A stretch of 64,000 nt of DNA from Cryptomeria japonica (Eukaryota; Streptophyta; Pinopsida; Cupressales; Cupressaceae). The stretch spans positions 672,106,852 to 672,170,851 of the forward strand of contig NC_081412.1 of assembly GCF_030272615.1 (NCBI RefSeq), given 5' to 3'. The notes beneath the pieces are model-generated. The model saw only the letters and a list, made by a program, of their open reading frames with translations, did no database searches and was not told where the DNA came from. Shown here in pieces: positions 35,701-48,600 of the stretch. Every line of letters starts with the position of its first letter. The first letter of the stretch is position 1. Both the position numbers and the translations under genes were made by a program.

Positions 35701-36514
35701 TCATCATGACCATACTTCTTGCAATATGCACAAGTTGGTTTATCCTTCTTAGGTGGTGTCCCCTTCTTGCAAGAGGATGAAAAATCACCTTGAGATGGAG
35801 AGGATGATTGTCCTTTTTCTTGCTATGGCTATGACTTAGATTGCTTCTTCTTCTTGTTGGAATCTTTGCCTTGACTTCGTTGATTCCCTTGATTAGCCAC
35901 CAAAGCCTTGGAATTTGAAGACTTGAGAAGCCCGATGTTCAACAACTTAGATTGTTCCAATATCAACATTTCTGTGAAAGCATCAAATGAAGGCATAACA
36001 TAGGAACTCCCCACTATCAAACGATGAGTTTGGAAGCTAGACACAAATGCTGCATATTCTGGTGCAAGCTTGTCCAACAAGTTGAATATTAACTAAGCAT
36101 CCTTTTTGTCAATTCCACAATCCTTAAGCTTTGCTCTTAGCTCATTTGCTTTGGCGACATAATCTTCGATTGTATCAAACTCTTGGGATCCAAGTTGGTG
36201 AGTTCATTGTCAATCTTATACCCTTTGATGTCATCAACTTGACCATACAATTTCTGAAACATATCCCAAGCATCTTTGATTGTAGTACACTTCTCAATAT
36301 GAAAGATGAGGTCATCTGATACATACTTGCGCAAAGTTCCAAGAGCCATGCAATTCTTAGTGAGCCATTATAATTGAGCATTAGGATCAGGTGGTGTTGC
36401 TACTGTTCCATCTATGTAATGTGTGAGACCTTTTTCCATTAATTTGCTCCATACTTTAATTTTCCATGATGCATAATTATGTGGAGTTAAAGGTGGAAAT
36501 TTATGAGGACTCAT
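35701..36514 (-). pseudogene. Copia Gag
   Basis: Starts at the ATG at 36514 (MSPHKFPPLTPHNYASWK), the usual copia Gag opening. It has stops near 36366, 36136 and 36090. The middle shows IKDAWDMFQKLYGQVDDIKGYKI, and the later part FVSSFQTHRLI and LEQSKLLN. A basic stretch (KKKKQSKS) is followed by the CCHC knuckle CAYCKKYGHDEHRC at about 35690-35735. Gag forms the particle and packages RNA. The order and spacing are standard for the superfamily. Confidence 0.87.
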
Positions 36515-37569
36515 TGCAACAAAAATGAAAGAGAAGAAAGAGAGGCACAATCACACAAGACACCCCCCCAAATTTACTCAATCAAAGAATCCCCCCAAAA
36601 GTGATGATTTGGCACTTTATACTTAGTGCGTATACAATGGGCCACTTGCAAAAAATGGCAAAGTGGGCTTCTGATTTCAAATTTACAACTACCTCAATAA
36701 GGCCAAAAGAGACTCAAACTAATAATGCAAGAGATCTATACTAAGATCCAAGCACTTTACAAGTACCTAATAGCCAAATAAGACCAATATCTGAAAGTAT
36801 AGCTTCTACTCAAAATCTCTAAAATCTGATCATATATTATAAAAGTAGACAAAAAAACATGCACTTTCAAAAAAAATGGCACCTAAGAAGGAGGTCGTAT
36901 GAGCTCAAGAGAGGCCTTTGAAGTTGCAAAATTGAGGATTAGATAGGTACAGCTGAGAGAATCTAAAAATTACGAAAAAACTATGCACCAAAACTAGAAA
37001 ATAACCACACCACTATGAAGAACACAAACAATTAGCCCAAATAAAAAAAAATTGCACCCAAAAAGGAGCAAAATTGAGCAAGTTATGGGCCTCCAAAGTT
37101 GACCCAAAAATCCAAACTGCTCAACGGAGAGGGGTCTAAAATTTTCCAAAGAAAATGTTGACTAGGCGCTAACTGGGCGCTGACTTCTGCTGACTGGGCA
37201 CTGACTGTGCGCTACTGACTGGGCATAAGGTACGGATCCCAAAAATAATTTTCAAAATTTTATTTATTTATTTATTTTTTTCAAAAAAAAAAATTTCAAA
37301 CTGGAAAATAAATTTTTTTTTTTTTTTGAAAAAAAATCCAAAAATTCCGTACCGTACCACCCGAATTGGGTAGAAAATTTCCTCCACACCCAAAAATCGA
37401 TTTTCGCCAAAATAGGTCGAATTTATACTCGATTTTTATGGAAATGGCCTCTCGGACGCAATGGTGAGGTTGAAAACGCTCTAAGATGCCTCCAAAAGAT
37501 GCAATCCCTCAAATCCAAAAATAGAAGCCTTCCATGATGTCTCCAAAAACCAATCAATGAAGCCCCAAT
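36515..37569. other. 5' leader of the copia element
   Basis: Untranslated region between the primer site and Gag. It includes a run of A/T homopolymers (37255-37345) and a threefold GACTGGGC/GCTGACT motif around 37165-37222. No gene is seen. Confidence 0.6.
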
Positions 37570-37582
37570 GGCTCTGATACCA
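37570..37582 (-). promoter_or_regulatory. Primer-binding site for initiator tRNA-Met
   Basis: The minus strand reads TGGTATCAGAGCC immediately after the LTR's terminal CA. This is the standard plant copia primer site complementary to the 3' end of initiator tRNA-Met. Confidence 0.92.
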
Positions 37583-38033
37583 TGTGAGATTTTGCCAAGA
37601 TCAAGGGCACAATGAAAAGTACTAAAATAGAGACAAAAGAATGACAAGAACAAACTATATTCTCATCAATATGAAAATGATCAACTGGATTCATCAATAC
37701 AATGAATATAGGCTTGCTTATATAGGCAAGGCCATATGGATGTATGAGCACACAATCATGACATGTGGCTCAATGAGAAATAAGGGTAGGTAAGAAATAC
37801 TAGGGGTAGGTAGGAGAAATAATATAATATTCCACAAGAGGTGGATGACCCACCGAATGTGGAGTCTAACAGCAAAATAAGACCACAAAAGGTGGAATTT
37901 CTCCTACAAGCTCTATCCCTATGTGCACACTTCCCTAAGTGTCTCAAATCCAAACTACGAAGAGATGCATTATCCTAAGTTAACTGAAGTAAAGTGTAAT
38001 AATATCCATAATGACTATTTATTTACACCAACA
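37583..38033 (-). repeat. 5' LTR of the copia element
   Basis: 451 bp. On the minus strand CTATATAAGC at 37716-37725 is the likely TATA box. It starts at 38033 and is bordered by the right GTCCT. Confidence 0.92.
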
Positions 38034-38949
38034 GTCCTAAGGGGTCATATGGTGTCCTATGGGGTCATAGGACACCATATGACCCCTTAGGTGTCATTAG
38101 GGATCATATTGTGTCTTAACGGGTCATGACATATGACCCCTTAAGACACCATATGACCCCTTAGGACACCATACGACCTATAATGACACCATATGGTATC
38201 CTAAGGGGTCATATAGTGTCCTACGGGGTCATCGGATACCATATGACCCCTTAGGATACAATGTGAACCCTAACGACATGTAAGGAGTTATATGGTATCC
38301 TAACAACTCATAGGACACTACACGACCCGTTAGGACCCCATATGACCCCTTAAGACACCATATGACCCATAACGACACTATATGGTGTTCTAAGGTGTCA
38401 AATGGTGTCGTAAGGGGTCATATGGTGTCCTATGACCCCTTAAGACACCATATGACCCCTTAGGACACAATATGGTGTCATTATGGGTCATATTGTCTCC
38501 TAAGGTGTCATATGGTGTCATATGGTGTCATACGACACCATATGACCCCTTAGGTGTCGTTAGGGATCATATTGTGTCTTAATAGTTCATATGGTGTGTT
38601 ATGACCCCTTAAGACATCATATGACCCCTTAGGACACTATACGACCAATAATGGCACCATATGGTGTCCTAAGGGGTCATATAGTGTCCTAAGGGGTCCT
38701 AGGACACCATATGACCCTTTATGACACAATGTGAACTCTAATTGCACGTAAGGGGTTATATGGTATCCTAAGTGGTCATAGGACACTACATGACTCGTTT
38801 GGATACCATATGACCCCCTAGGACACCATATGACCCATAACAATACTATATGGTGTTCTAAGGCGGTACATGGTGTCGTAAGGGCCCTTAGGACACCATA
38901 TGATCCCTTAGGAGACAATATGTTGTCATTATAGGTTGTATGGTGTCGT
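38034..38949. repeat. Palindromic satellite, segment 3
   Basis: Same 20-bp dyad units. The higher-order markers at about 38098 and 38550 are 452 bp apart. It is cut at 38950 by a solo LTR. Confidence 0.92.
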
Positions 38950-39758
38950 TGTTGGCATATGGACACTCCAATGAGACATTGTGTGTGATTGAAGGTTTTG
39001 TCATTGATGGCAACCTTGCAATCCTATGGCACCAGCAAGACATCATACCGATAAAGCATTATTCAAGCAAGACAGTGCACCGGCATCAACAAGATCACTC
39101 TACACTAGCATCGGCACCGGCATAGAAGAAAAGATGTATACCAGCACAGAGGCTGACAAGATTTTTGATATGTAATATTTTGATTATTATTGTAAGCCAA
39201 CTTGGCAAATTGTAAAATGACTCTTGTATATAAAAGAGATCATTGTAGACATTTGTAAGGTGAAGTAAGCAAACAAAAAGGAAAATTATTAGGCAGACCT
39301 AATGTGCAAATTATAGGTCAAGGGTATATGTAAAGAACAAAGCAAGAACCGGTACTGAATCTGGCATTGGAGATGCTATTATAAAGCAGTACAGATCATT
39401 GGATTAGTATAATCCTCATTGTAAGTCAGTGTGACTTCTCATTGAGCAGTGAGCTCTAGGCAATTGGCCTTCCTGCATGTGCAGGCCCCTATTGTAAGTA
39501 ATATTCTCTTATTGGCCAGTAAGTGAATATTGTGGGTCACAAATCCCACTAAGGTTTTTCCCACACTGGGTTTCCTCGTTAACATCTTGTGTTATGGTGT
39601 TCTTTTCTTGTGGATGTTTTTGATTCTGTTTATTACATTAATTCTTGCATACCGGTACACTGCTACTTAATGTTCTACATGTTTTAACTTAAGAAAATTT
39701 GAATACTAGTTAGATACTGATTCACCCCCCCCTCTCAGTATCTGTGGGAACCCTAACA
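38950..39758 (+). repeat. Solo LTR, 809 bp
   Basis: Begins TGTTGGCAT and ends CCCTAACA, with TATATAAAAG at 39227-39236 as a probable TATA box. The CACCCCCCCCTCTCAGTATC tract near its 3' end is typical of plant copia LTR termini. No internal region, primer site or second LTR adjoins it, and satellite lies on both sides. The expected 5-bp duplication is not clear (GTCGT left, ATCTT right), so decay or imprecise recombination is possible. Orientation is taken from the TATA box. Confidence 0.75.
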
Positions 39759-40303
39759 ATCTTAAGCGGTCATATGGTGTCATATGGGGTCATTGGACAC
39801 CATATGACCCCTTAGGTGTTGTTAGGGATCATATTGTGTCTTAATGGGTCATATGTTGTGTTACAACCCCTTAAGACACCATATGACCCCTTTGGACACC
39901 ATACGACCCATAATGACACCATATGGTGTCCTAAGGGGTCATATAGTGTCCTAAGGGGTCATAGGACACCATATGACCCCTTAGGACACAATGTGAACCC
40001 TAACAACACGTAAGGGATTATATGGTATGCTAAGGGGTCATAAGACATTACATGACACATTAGGACACCATATGACCCCTTAGGACACCATATGACCAAT
40101 AACGACACTATATGGTGTTCTAAGGGGTCACATGGTGTGGTAAGGGGTCATATGGTGTCCTAAGACCCCTTAAGACACCATATGACCCCTTAGGACACAA
40201 TATGGTGTCATTATGGGTTGTGTGGTGTCTTAATGGGTCATATGGTGTCCTATGGGGTCGTAGGAGACCATATGACACCTTAGGTGTTGTTAGGGATCAT
40301 ATT
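39759..40303. repeat. Palindromic satellite, segment 4
   Basis: Same units, with markers at about 39824 and 40290 (466 bp). It ends abruptly at 40303. Confidence 0.92.
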
Positions 40304-41648
40304 CTTGCATCCTTAATTCCACTACCTCTAGTGTGGGGCATTGCACTCCTTTGCAGCATAGTCCTTGGGTGTCCATCACCCTACCCTCCATCCTTTATTA
40401 ATCCATTTCCTATCCATATCCATCCACTTATTCCCTCCATCCCTATCCAAACAAATCCCTCATCCATCTATCCTCTTACCAATCCTTAGTTCTCCCTTGT
40501 CATTGGTTCCATTCAATCAAATCATATCCACCAATCCACCCCATCCTATCCAATTTCTAATCCAATCATATTCTCCATCTCTTCCAATTTAATCAATAAT
40601 CCCATCCCCTATCCAATCCTATTCAATCATCCATCCCCCTTTTTCATCCTATCTAATCATTTATCCTTCTTCTAATCGTATCCAAACCATCAAACTAAGC
40701 TTTCCCCATCTACCTAAGCTCACACTCACTTGTGCCTAATCCAAGCACCCATCCATACTTTTCTAATCAAATCCAAGCAAAAATCCTCTCATCTACAAAT
40801 CTTGCACACCCAACTTGTCCTTTGTCATCCATCAATCAATCCATCACCCTACCTATCGGGATGCATCCTTCCCTAGTCCGACAGTTTATCCAAATCCATG
40901 TCCTACTCTTGACAAGAGATGCCAATTTTTCATGTGCATGTTGTTTGCATGCTTGAACTTTTCACTTTTTTTTCATCTTGTGTCCCAAGACTATACTTGT
41001 TCAGGATTGCCTTGATCATCCTATATCTTGGTATGTCTTGGCTGGTGTATAATGGGCATAGTTTTCAAAGCATGGTGTGTTTGAATGTCTTCCTTGTACG
41101 AACTGACAACCCTACATTAGTGTTTATCAACACTTGCATGATTGTGTGCAAGGCATTCCTATTTAACTGAGTGTCAGTCCATGCCTCGGATCTTCATATC
41201 ATCCTAGTTCTTATAATCAATGGTGTAGACTATCCATGGCAGTATCAAATCTAGGTTTTCTCTCTATACTTGCTCAATAAGAAATCCAATCCATTTATCA
41301 TTTTTTTGTCTCATTTCATTCACAACACTCCATCCAACTCATCCTACTTCCCTCTTTCATTATCTTCATCCTTTCATCACTTATTCTTCTAATTCCTTTT
41401 TGCGAACACACCTGTGTTCTTCGAACCTGCATGTCCTCTAAAGGGGGCATACCACTGCTTCCTTGTCATCCTTCCTCCTCATCATTCTTCTCATCTCATG
41501 ATTGGGGCATCATGCTACTAGTCCTTATCATTTTCTTCATCTCATGACTGGGGCATCATGCTACTAGTCCTTATCCTTTTCTTCCACTATGTTTTATTCT
41601 TCTTTCATATAACATCATTTCACGATGGTATATCAAAGATGGGAAAAG
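40304..41648 (+). mobile_element. 3' internal end of a second gypsy-like element (fragment)
   Basis: CT-rich, non-coding sequence ending in the purine tract AAAGATGGGAAAAG at 41635-41648, just before an LTR. A 50-bp tandem duplication (CTCATGATTGGGGCATCATG) is at about 41495-41580. Small open frames here have no domains. The left edge at 40304 is a clean switch from satellite, so the fragment is 5'-truncated. Its style resembles 1-788 but the sequence is not the same. Confidence 0.6.
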
Positions 41649-42644
41649 TGTAGACATCGAAAAATTAATTAAATTAATATTTAATAAATTTAAGCCTATC
41701 AACATAATTAATCGACTTAATTCGGTTATCCCTATTCTTCTCAGAATCAATTAAATCTAATTTAATTAATCCTATCACAATTGTCCAATAATTAATTTAT
41801 CAGATAAATTAATTATTCCCCTATTCTTCTAAAGTTCCCTCCAATAATTATTAATTCCTCTAAACCCACTCAGTTAATTAATTCCAATTAATTAACCTAG
41901 TCATGTGAATCCTACAAATCACTTTTCTTAATCCCACTCAACCTAATTAATCCTTCTAGAATCTCTCATAATCATGCTTATCATTATTCTCCTATTTTTA
42001 ATTTCCACTCATGTCACATCAACATTGAGTCTCTCAAAAAAATTTAAATTTCTTTGAATCCCTCAATGCATCCTTATTTTGGAATTTTTAATTCCTCAAG
42101 TTTGAAATTCAAATTTCCTTTTCCCCCCTCTTCTCAAGGAATTTTATATTCCTGTTTATTTTCCCAAGGCACCCTTCATCCATGCCTTCTATCTAAAATC
42201 AATCTCAACCCTTCATAATCAAATCAATCTTGGCCCTCCATTGGCCTCCTCCAATCTATAAATTGGAGCCTATTCTCCTCACAAATCATCCACTTCTCAT
42301 GCATTGTCATGCTACCTATTTCTTCTCTCATCCTCTTCATAATCTTCTATCAAATTCATGCATCCTTAATCTTCTAATCCAAATCCTCCTATATATCACT
42401 CAAATCCAATTCAATCCATCAATCTATCTTCTTGAGCACAAAAGAGAGCATTCCACATCACAATCAATCAAAGGAGCACATCAAGTGGAGCATCATCAAA
42501 GGGAGCCTTCAATTCATCAAGGCTCAATCTAAAGGAGAAGGAAAAATAGGAAGGTAAAATGATCTCTTGATGTTTTCTAGTTTTCTTGCTCATTTCATTA
42601 TGTTTTTGATTATTTGACCATCTAATCTGTTTTCCCCTCTTCAG
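41649..42644 (+). repeat. LTR of the second gypsy-like fragment
   Basis: Starts TGTAGACATCG after a polypurine tract, with AATTAATT-rich content like the LTR at 789. About 996 bp later it gives way to satellite at CTCTTCAG/GTCGTATGG. The expected inverted end GTCTACA is not present, so the 3' edge is probably truncated by a deletion into the satellite. Confidence 0.6.
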
Positions 42645-45600
42645 GTCGTATGGTGTCCTAAGGGGTCATAGGACACCATATGACCCCTTAGGTGTCGTTA
42701 GGGATCATATTGTGTCTTAACGAGTCATATGGTGTGTTATGACCCCTTAAGACACCATATGACCCCTTAGGACACCATAGACCCATAATGACAACATATG
42801 GTGTCCTAAGGGGTCATATAGTGTCCTAAGGGGTCATAGGACACCATATGACCCCTTAGGACACCATATGACCCCTTAAGACACAATATGGTGTCATTAT
42901 GGGTTGTACAATGTCCTAAGGGGTCATATGGTGTCCTAAGGGGTCATAGGACACCATATGACCCCTTAGGTGTCGTTACGGGTCATATTGTGTCTTAACG
43001 GGTCATATGGTGTGTTATGACCCCTTAAGACACCACATGACCCCTTAGGACACCATACGAACCATAATGACACCACATGGTGTCCAAAGGGGTCATATAG
43101 TGTTCTAAGGGATCATAAGACACCATATGACCCCTTAGGACACAGTGTGAACCCTAACAATATGTAAGGGGTTATATGGTATCCTAAGGGGTCATAGAAC
43201 ATTATATGACCCATTAGGACACCATATGACCCCTTAGGACACCATATGACCCATAGCGACACTATATGTTGTTCTAAGGGGTCACATGGTGTCGTAAGGG
43301 GTCATATAGTGTCCTATGACCCCTTAGGACACAATATGGTGTCGTTATGGGCTGTATGGTGTACTAAGGGGTCATATGGTGTCCTATGGGGTCATAGGAC
43401 ACCATATGACCCCTTAGGTGTCATTAGGGATCATATTGTGTCTTAACGGGTCAGATGGTGTGTTATGACCCCTTAAGACACCATATGACCCCTTAGGACA
43501 CCATATGAACCATAATGACATCATATGGTGTCCTAAGGGGTCATAGGACACCATATGACCCCTTAGGACATGATGTGAACCCTAATGACATGTAAGGGGT
43601 TATAGTGTATCCTAAGGGGTCATAGGAAACTATATGACCCGTTAGGACACCATATGACCCCTTAGAACACCATATGAGCCATAACAATACTATATGGTGT
43701 TCTAAGGGGTTACATGGTGTTGTAAGGGGTCATATTATGTCTTATGACCCCTTAGGACACCATATGACTCATTAGGATACAATATGGTGTCGTTATGGGT
43801 CGTATGGTATCCTAAGGGGTCATATTGTGTTCTATGGGGCCATAGGACACCATATGAACCCCTTAGGTGTTGTTAGGAATCATATTATTTCTTAATGGGT
43901 CATATGGTGTGTTATGACCACTTAAGACACCATATGAACCCCCTTAGGACACCATACAACCTATAATGAAACCATGTTGTGTCCTAAGGGGTCATATATT
44001 GTCCTAAGGAGTCATAGGACACCATATGACCCCTTCAAACACAATGTTAACCCTAATGACATGGAAGGGGTTATATGGTATCCTAAGGGGTCATAGGACA
44101 CTATATGACCCCTTAGGACACCATATGACCCATAACGACACTATATGGTGTCCTAAGGGGTCACATGGTCTTGTAAGAGGTCATATAGTGTCCTATGACT
44201 CCTTAGGACACCATATGGTGTCATTTTGGGTTGTATGGTTTCCTAAGGGGTCATATTGTGTCATATGGGGTCAAACGACACCATATGACCCCTTAGGTGT
44301 CGTTAGGGATCATATTATGTCTTAACAGGTCATATGGTGTGTTTTGACCACTTAAGATACCATATGACCCCTTAGGACACCATACAACCCATAATGACAC
44401 CATATGGTGTCCTAAGGTGTCATATAATGTCCTAAGGGGTCATAGGACACTATATGACCCCTTAGGACACAACGTGAACCCGAATGACATGTAAGGGGTT
44501 GTATGGTATCCTAAGGGGTCATAGGACACTACAGGACCTGTTAGGACACCGTATGACCCGTGAGGACACCATATGACCCATAACGACACTATATGGTGGT
44601 ATAAGGGGTCACATGGTGTCATAAGGGGTCATATGGTGTCCTATGACCCCATAAGACACCATATGACCCCTTAGGTGTGGTTACGGATCATATTTTGTCT
44701 TACCAGTTCATATGGTGTGTTATGACCCCTTAAGACACCATATGACCCCTTAGGACACCATACCACCCATAATAACACCATATGGTGTCCTAAGGGGTCA
44801 TAGGACACCATATGACCTCTTAGGACACAATGTGAACCCTAATGACACATAAGGTGTTATATGGTATCATAAGGGGTCACAAGACACTACATGACCTGTT
44901 AGGACACTAGATGACCCCTTAGGACATCATATGACCCATAACAGTACTATATGGTGTTCTAAGGGGTCACGTGGTGTTGTAAGGGATCATATGGTGTCTT
45001 ATGACCCCTTAGGACACCATATGACCCCTTAGGACACAATATGGTGACATTATGGGTCGTATGGTGTCTAAGGGATCATATGGTGTCCTATGTGGTCATA
45101 GGACACAATATGACCCCTTAGATGTCGTTAGGGATCATATTGTGTCTTAATGGGTCCTATGGTGTGTTATGACCCCTTAAGACACCATATGACCCATTAG
45201 GACACCATACGACCCACAATGACACCATATGGTGTCCTAAGGGGTCATATAGTGTCCTAAGGGGTCATAGGACACCATATGAGTCCTTAGGACACAATAT
45301 GAACCCTAACAATACGTAAGGGGTTATATGGTATCTTAAGGGGTCATAGGACACTACATCACCCGTTAGGACATCATATGACCCCTTAGGAAACAATATG
45401 ACCCATAACTACACTATATGGTGTTCTAAGGGGTCACATGGTATAGTAAGGGGCCATATTGTGTCCTATGACCCCTTAGCACACCATATGACCCCTTAGA
45501 ACATAATATGGTGACATTATGGGTCGTATGGTGTCCTAAGGGGTCATGTGGTGTCCTATGGGGTCATAGGACATAATATGACCCCTTAGGTGTCGTTAGG

Positions 45601-48600
45601 GATCATATTGTATCTTAATGGGTCCTATGGTGTGTTATGACCCCTTAAGACACCATATGACCCATTAGGACACCATACGACCCACAATGACACCATATGG
45701 TGTCCTAAGGGGTCATATAGTGTCCTAAGGGGTCATAGGACACCATATGACTCCTTAGGACAAAATGTGAACCCTAACAATACGTAAGGGGTTATATGGT
45801 ATCTTAAGGGGTCATAGGACACTACATCACCCATTAGGACACCATATGACCCCTTCGGAAACAATATGACCCATAACTACACTATATGGTGTTCTAAGGG
45901 GTCACATGGTATCGTAAGGGGTCATATGGTGTCCTATGACCCCTTAGGACATAATATGGTGTCATTATGGGTCCTATGGTGTCCTAAGGGGTCATATGGT
46001 ATGACCCCTTAAGACACCATATCACCCCTTATGACACCATACAACCCATATTGACACCATATGCTATCCTAAGGGATCATATAGTGTCCTAAGGGGTCAT
46101 AGGACACCATATGACCCCTAAGGAAATAATGTGAACCCTAATGACATGTAAGGGGTTATATGGTATCCTCAGGGGTCATAGGACACTATATGACCCGTTA
46201 GGACACCATATGAACCCTTGGAAAACCATATGACCCATAATGACACTAAATGGTGTTCTAAGGGGTCACATGGTGTCGTAAGGGGTAATATGGTGTCCTA
46301 TGACCCCTTAATACACCATATGACCCCTTAGGACATAATATGGTGTTGTTATGGGTCGTATGGTGTCCTAAGGGGTCATATGGTGTCCTATGGGGACAGA
46401 GGACACCATATGACCCCTTAGGTGTCGTTAGGGATCATATTGTGTCTTAATGGGTCATATGGTGTGTTATGACCCATTAAGACACCATATGACCCCTTAG
46501 GACACCATATGGTGTCCTAAGGGGTCATAGGACACCATATGACCCCCTCGAAGACAATGTAAACCCTAACAACATATAAGGGGTTATATGGTATCTTAAG
46601 GGGTCATAGGATACTACATGACCCATTAGGACACTATATGACCCTTTAAGACACTATATGGCCCATAACGACACTATATGTTGTTCTAAGGTGTCACATG
46701 GTATCGTAAGGGGTCATATTGTGTCTTATGACCCCTTAGAACATAATATGGTGTCATTATGGGTCGTATGGTGTCCTAAGGGGCCATATGGTGTCATTAT
46801 GGGTTGTATGGTGTCCTAAGGGGTCATATGGTGTCCTAAGGGGTCATATGGTGTCCGATGGGGTCATAGCACTCCATATGAACCCTTAGGTGTCATTAGG
46901 GATCATATTGTTTCTTAATGGATCATATGGTGTGTTATGACCTTTTAAGACACCATATGACCCCTTAGGACACCATACGACCCATAATGACACCATTTTG
47001 TGTCCTAAGGGGTCATAGGACACCATATGACCCCTTAGGACACAACGTGAACCCTAAGGACATGTAATGGGTTATATGGTATCCTAAGGGGTCATAAGAC
47101 ACTACATGACTTGTTAGGACACCATATGACTCCTTAGGACACCATATGACCCATAACGACACTATATGGTTTTCTAAGGGGTCACATGGTGTCGTAAGGG
47201 GTCATATAGTTTCCTATGACCCCTTAAGACACCATATGACCCCTTAGGATAGAATATGGTGTCATTATGGGTTTTATGGTTTCTTAAGGGGTCATATGGT
47301 GTCCTATGTGGTCATAGGAAACCATATAACCGCTTAGGTGTCGTTAGGGATCATATTGTGTCTTAACAAGTCATATAGTGTTTTATGAGCCCTTAAGACA
47401 CCATATGACCCCTTCAGACACCATACAACCCATAATGACACCATATGACCCCTTAGGACACAATGTGAACCCTAACAACACATAAGGTGTTATATGGTAT
47501 CCTAATGGGTAATAGGACATCACATGACCCATTAGGACACCATATGACCCCTTAGGACACCGTATGACCCATAGCGACACTATATGATGTTCTAAGGGGT
47601 CACATGGTGTCGTAAGGGGTCATATGGCATCCTATAACCCCTTAGGACACCATATGACACCTTAGGAAACAATATGGTGTCATTATGGGTCATATGGTGT
47701 CCTAAGGGGTCATATGGTGTCCTATGGGGTCATAGGACACCATATGACCCCTTAGGTGTTGTTAGGGATCATATTGTGTCTTAACAGGTCACATGGTGTG
47801 TTATGACCCCTTATGACACCATATGACCCCTTACGACACCATACGACCCCTAATGACAGCATATGGTGTCCTAAGGGGTCATATAGTGTCCACTATGACC
47901 CCTTAAGACACAATGTGAACCCTAACAACACGTAAGGGGTTATATGGTATCCTAAGGGGTCATAGGACACTACATGACCTGTTAGGACACCATATGACCC
48001 CTTAGGACACCATATGACCCATAATTACATTATATGGTGTTCTAAGGGGTCACATGGTGTCGTAAGGGGTCATATGGTGTCCTATGACCCCTTAAGATAC
48101 CATATGATCCCTAACGACAAATAAGGGGTCATATGGTGTCCTATAGGTTCATAGGACACCATATGACCCCTTATTTGTCGTTAGGGATCATATTGTGTCT
48201 TAATGGGTCATATGGTGTGTTATGACCCCGTAAGACACCATATGACCCCTTAGGACACCATATGACCCATTATGACACTATATGATGTCCTAAGGGGTCA
48301 TATAGAGTCCTAAGGGGTCATAAGACACCAAATGACCCCTTAGGACATAATGTGAACCCTAAGGACACGTAAGGGGTTATATGGTATCCTAAGGGGTCAT
48401 AGGACACTATATGACCCGTTAGGACACCATATGACCCCTTAGGACACCATATGACCCATATCGACACTATATGGTGTTGTAAGGGGTCATATGGTATCCA
48501 ATGACCCCTTAATACACCATATCACCCCTTAGGACATAATATGGTGTCCTTATGGCTTGTATGGTGTCTGAAGGGGTCATATGGTTTCCTATGGGGTCAT

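Larger units (their letters stand above)
31738..38033 (-). mobile_element. Nearly complete Ty1/copia retrotransposon
   Basis: A 6,296-bp minus-strand element with two 451-bp LTRs (31738-32188 and 37583-38033), both TGTGAG...CCAACA. It is flanked by the perfect 5-bp duplication GTCCT (31733-31737 and 38034-38038). It has a canonical initiator-tRNA-Met primer site, a polypurine tract and the copia order gag, protease, integrase, RT, RNase H. The LTRs differ at only about ten positions by eye. The coding region has scattered stops, so it is inactive as it stands. It inserted into the satellite after the satellite was in place. Confidence 0.93.

Noticed and set aside
38950-39758. A complete element rather than a solo LTR
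   Set aside because: No second LTR, primer site or coding sequence adjoins it, and satellite is directly on both sides.
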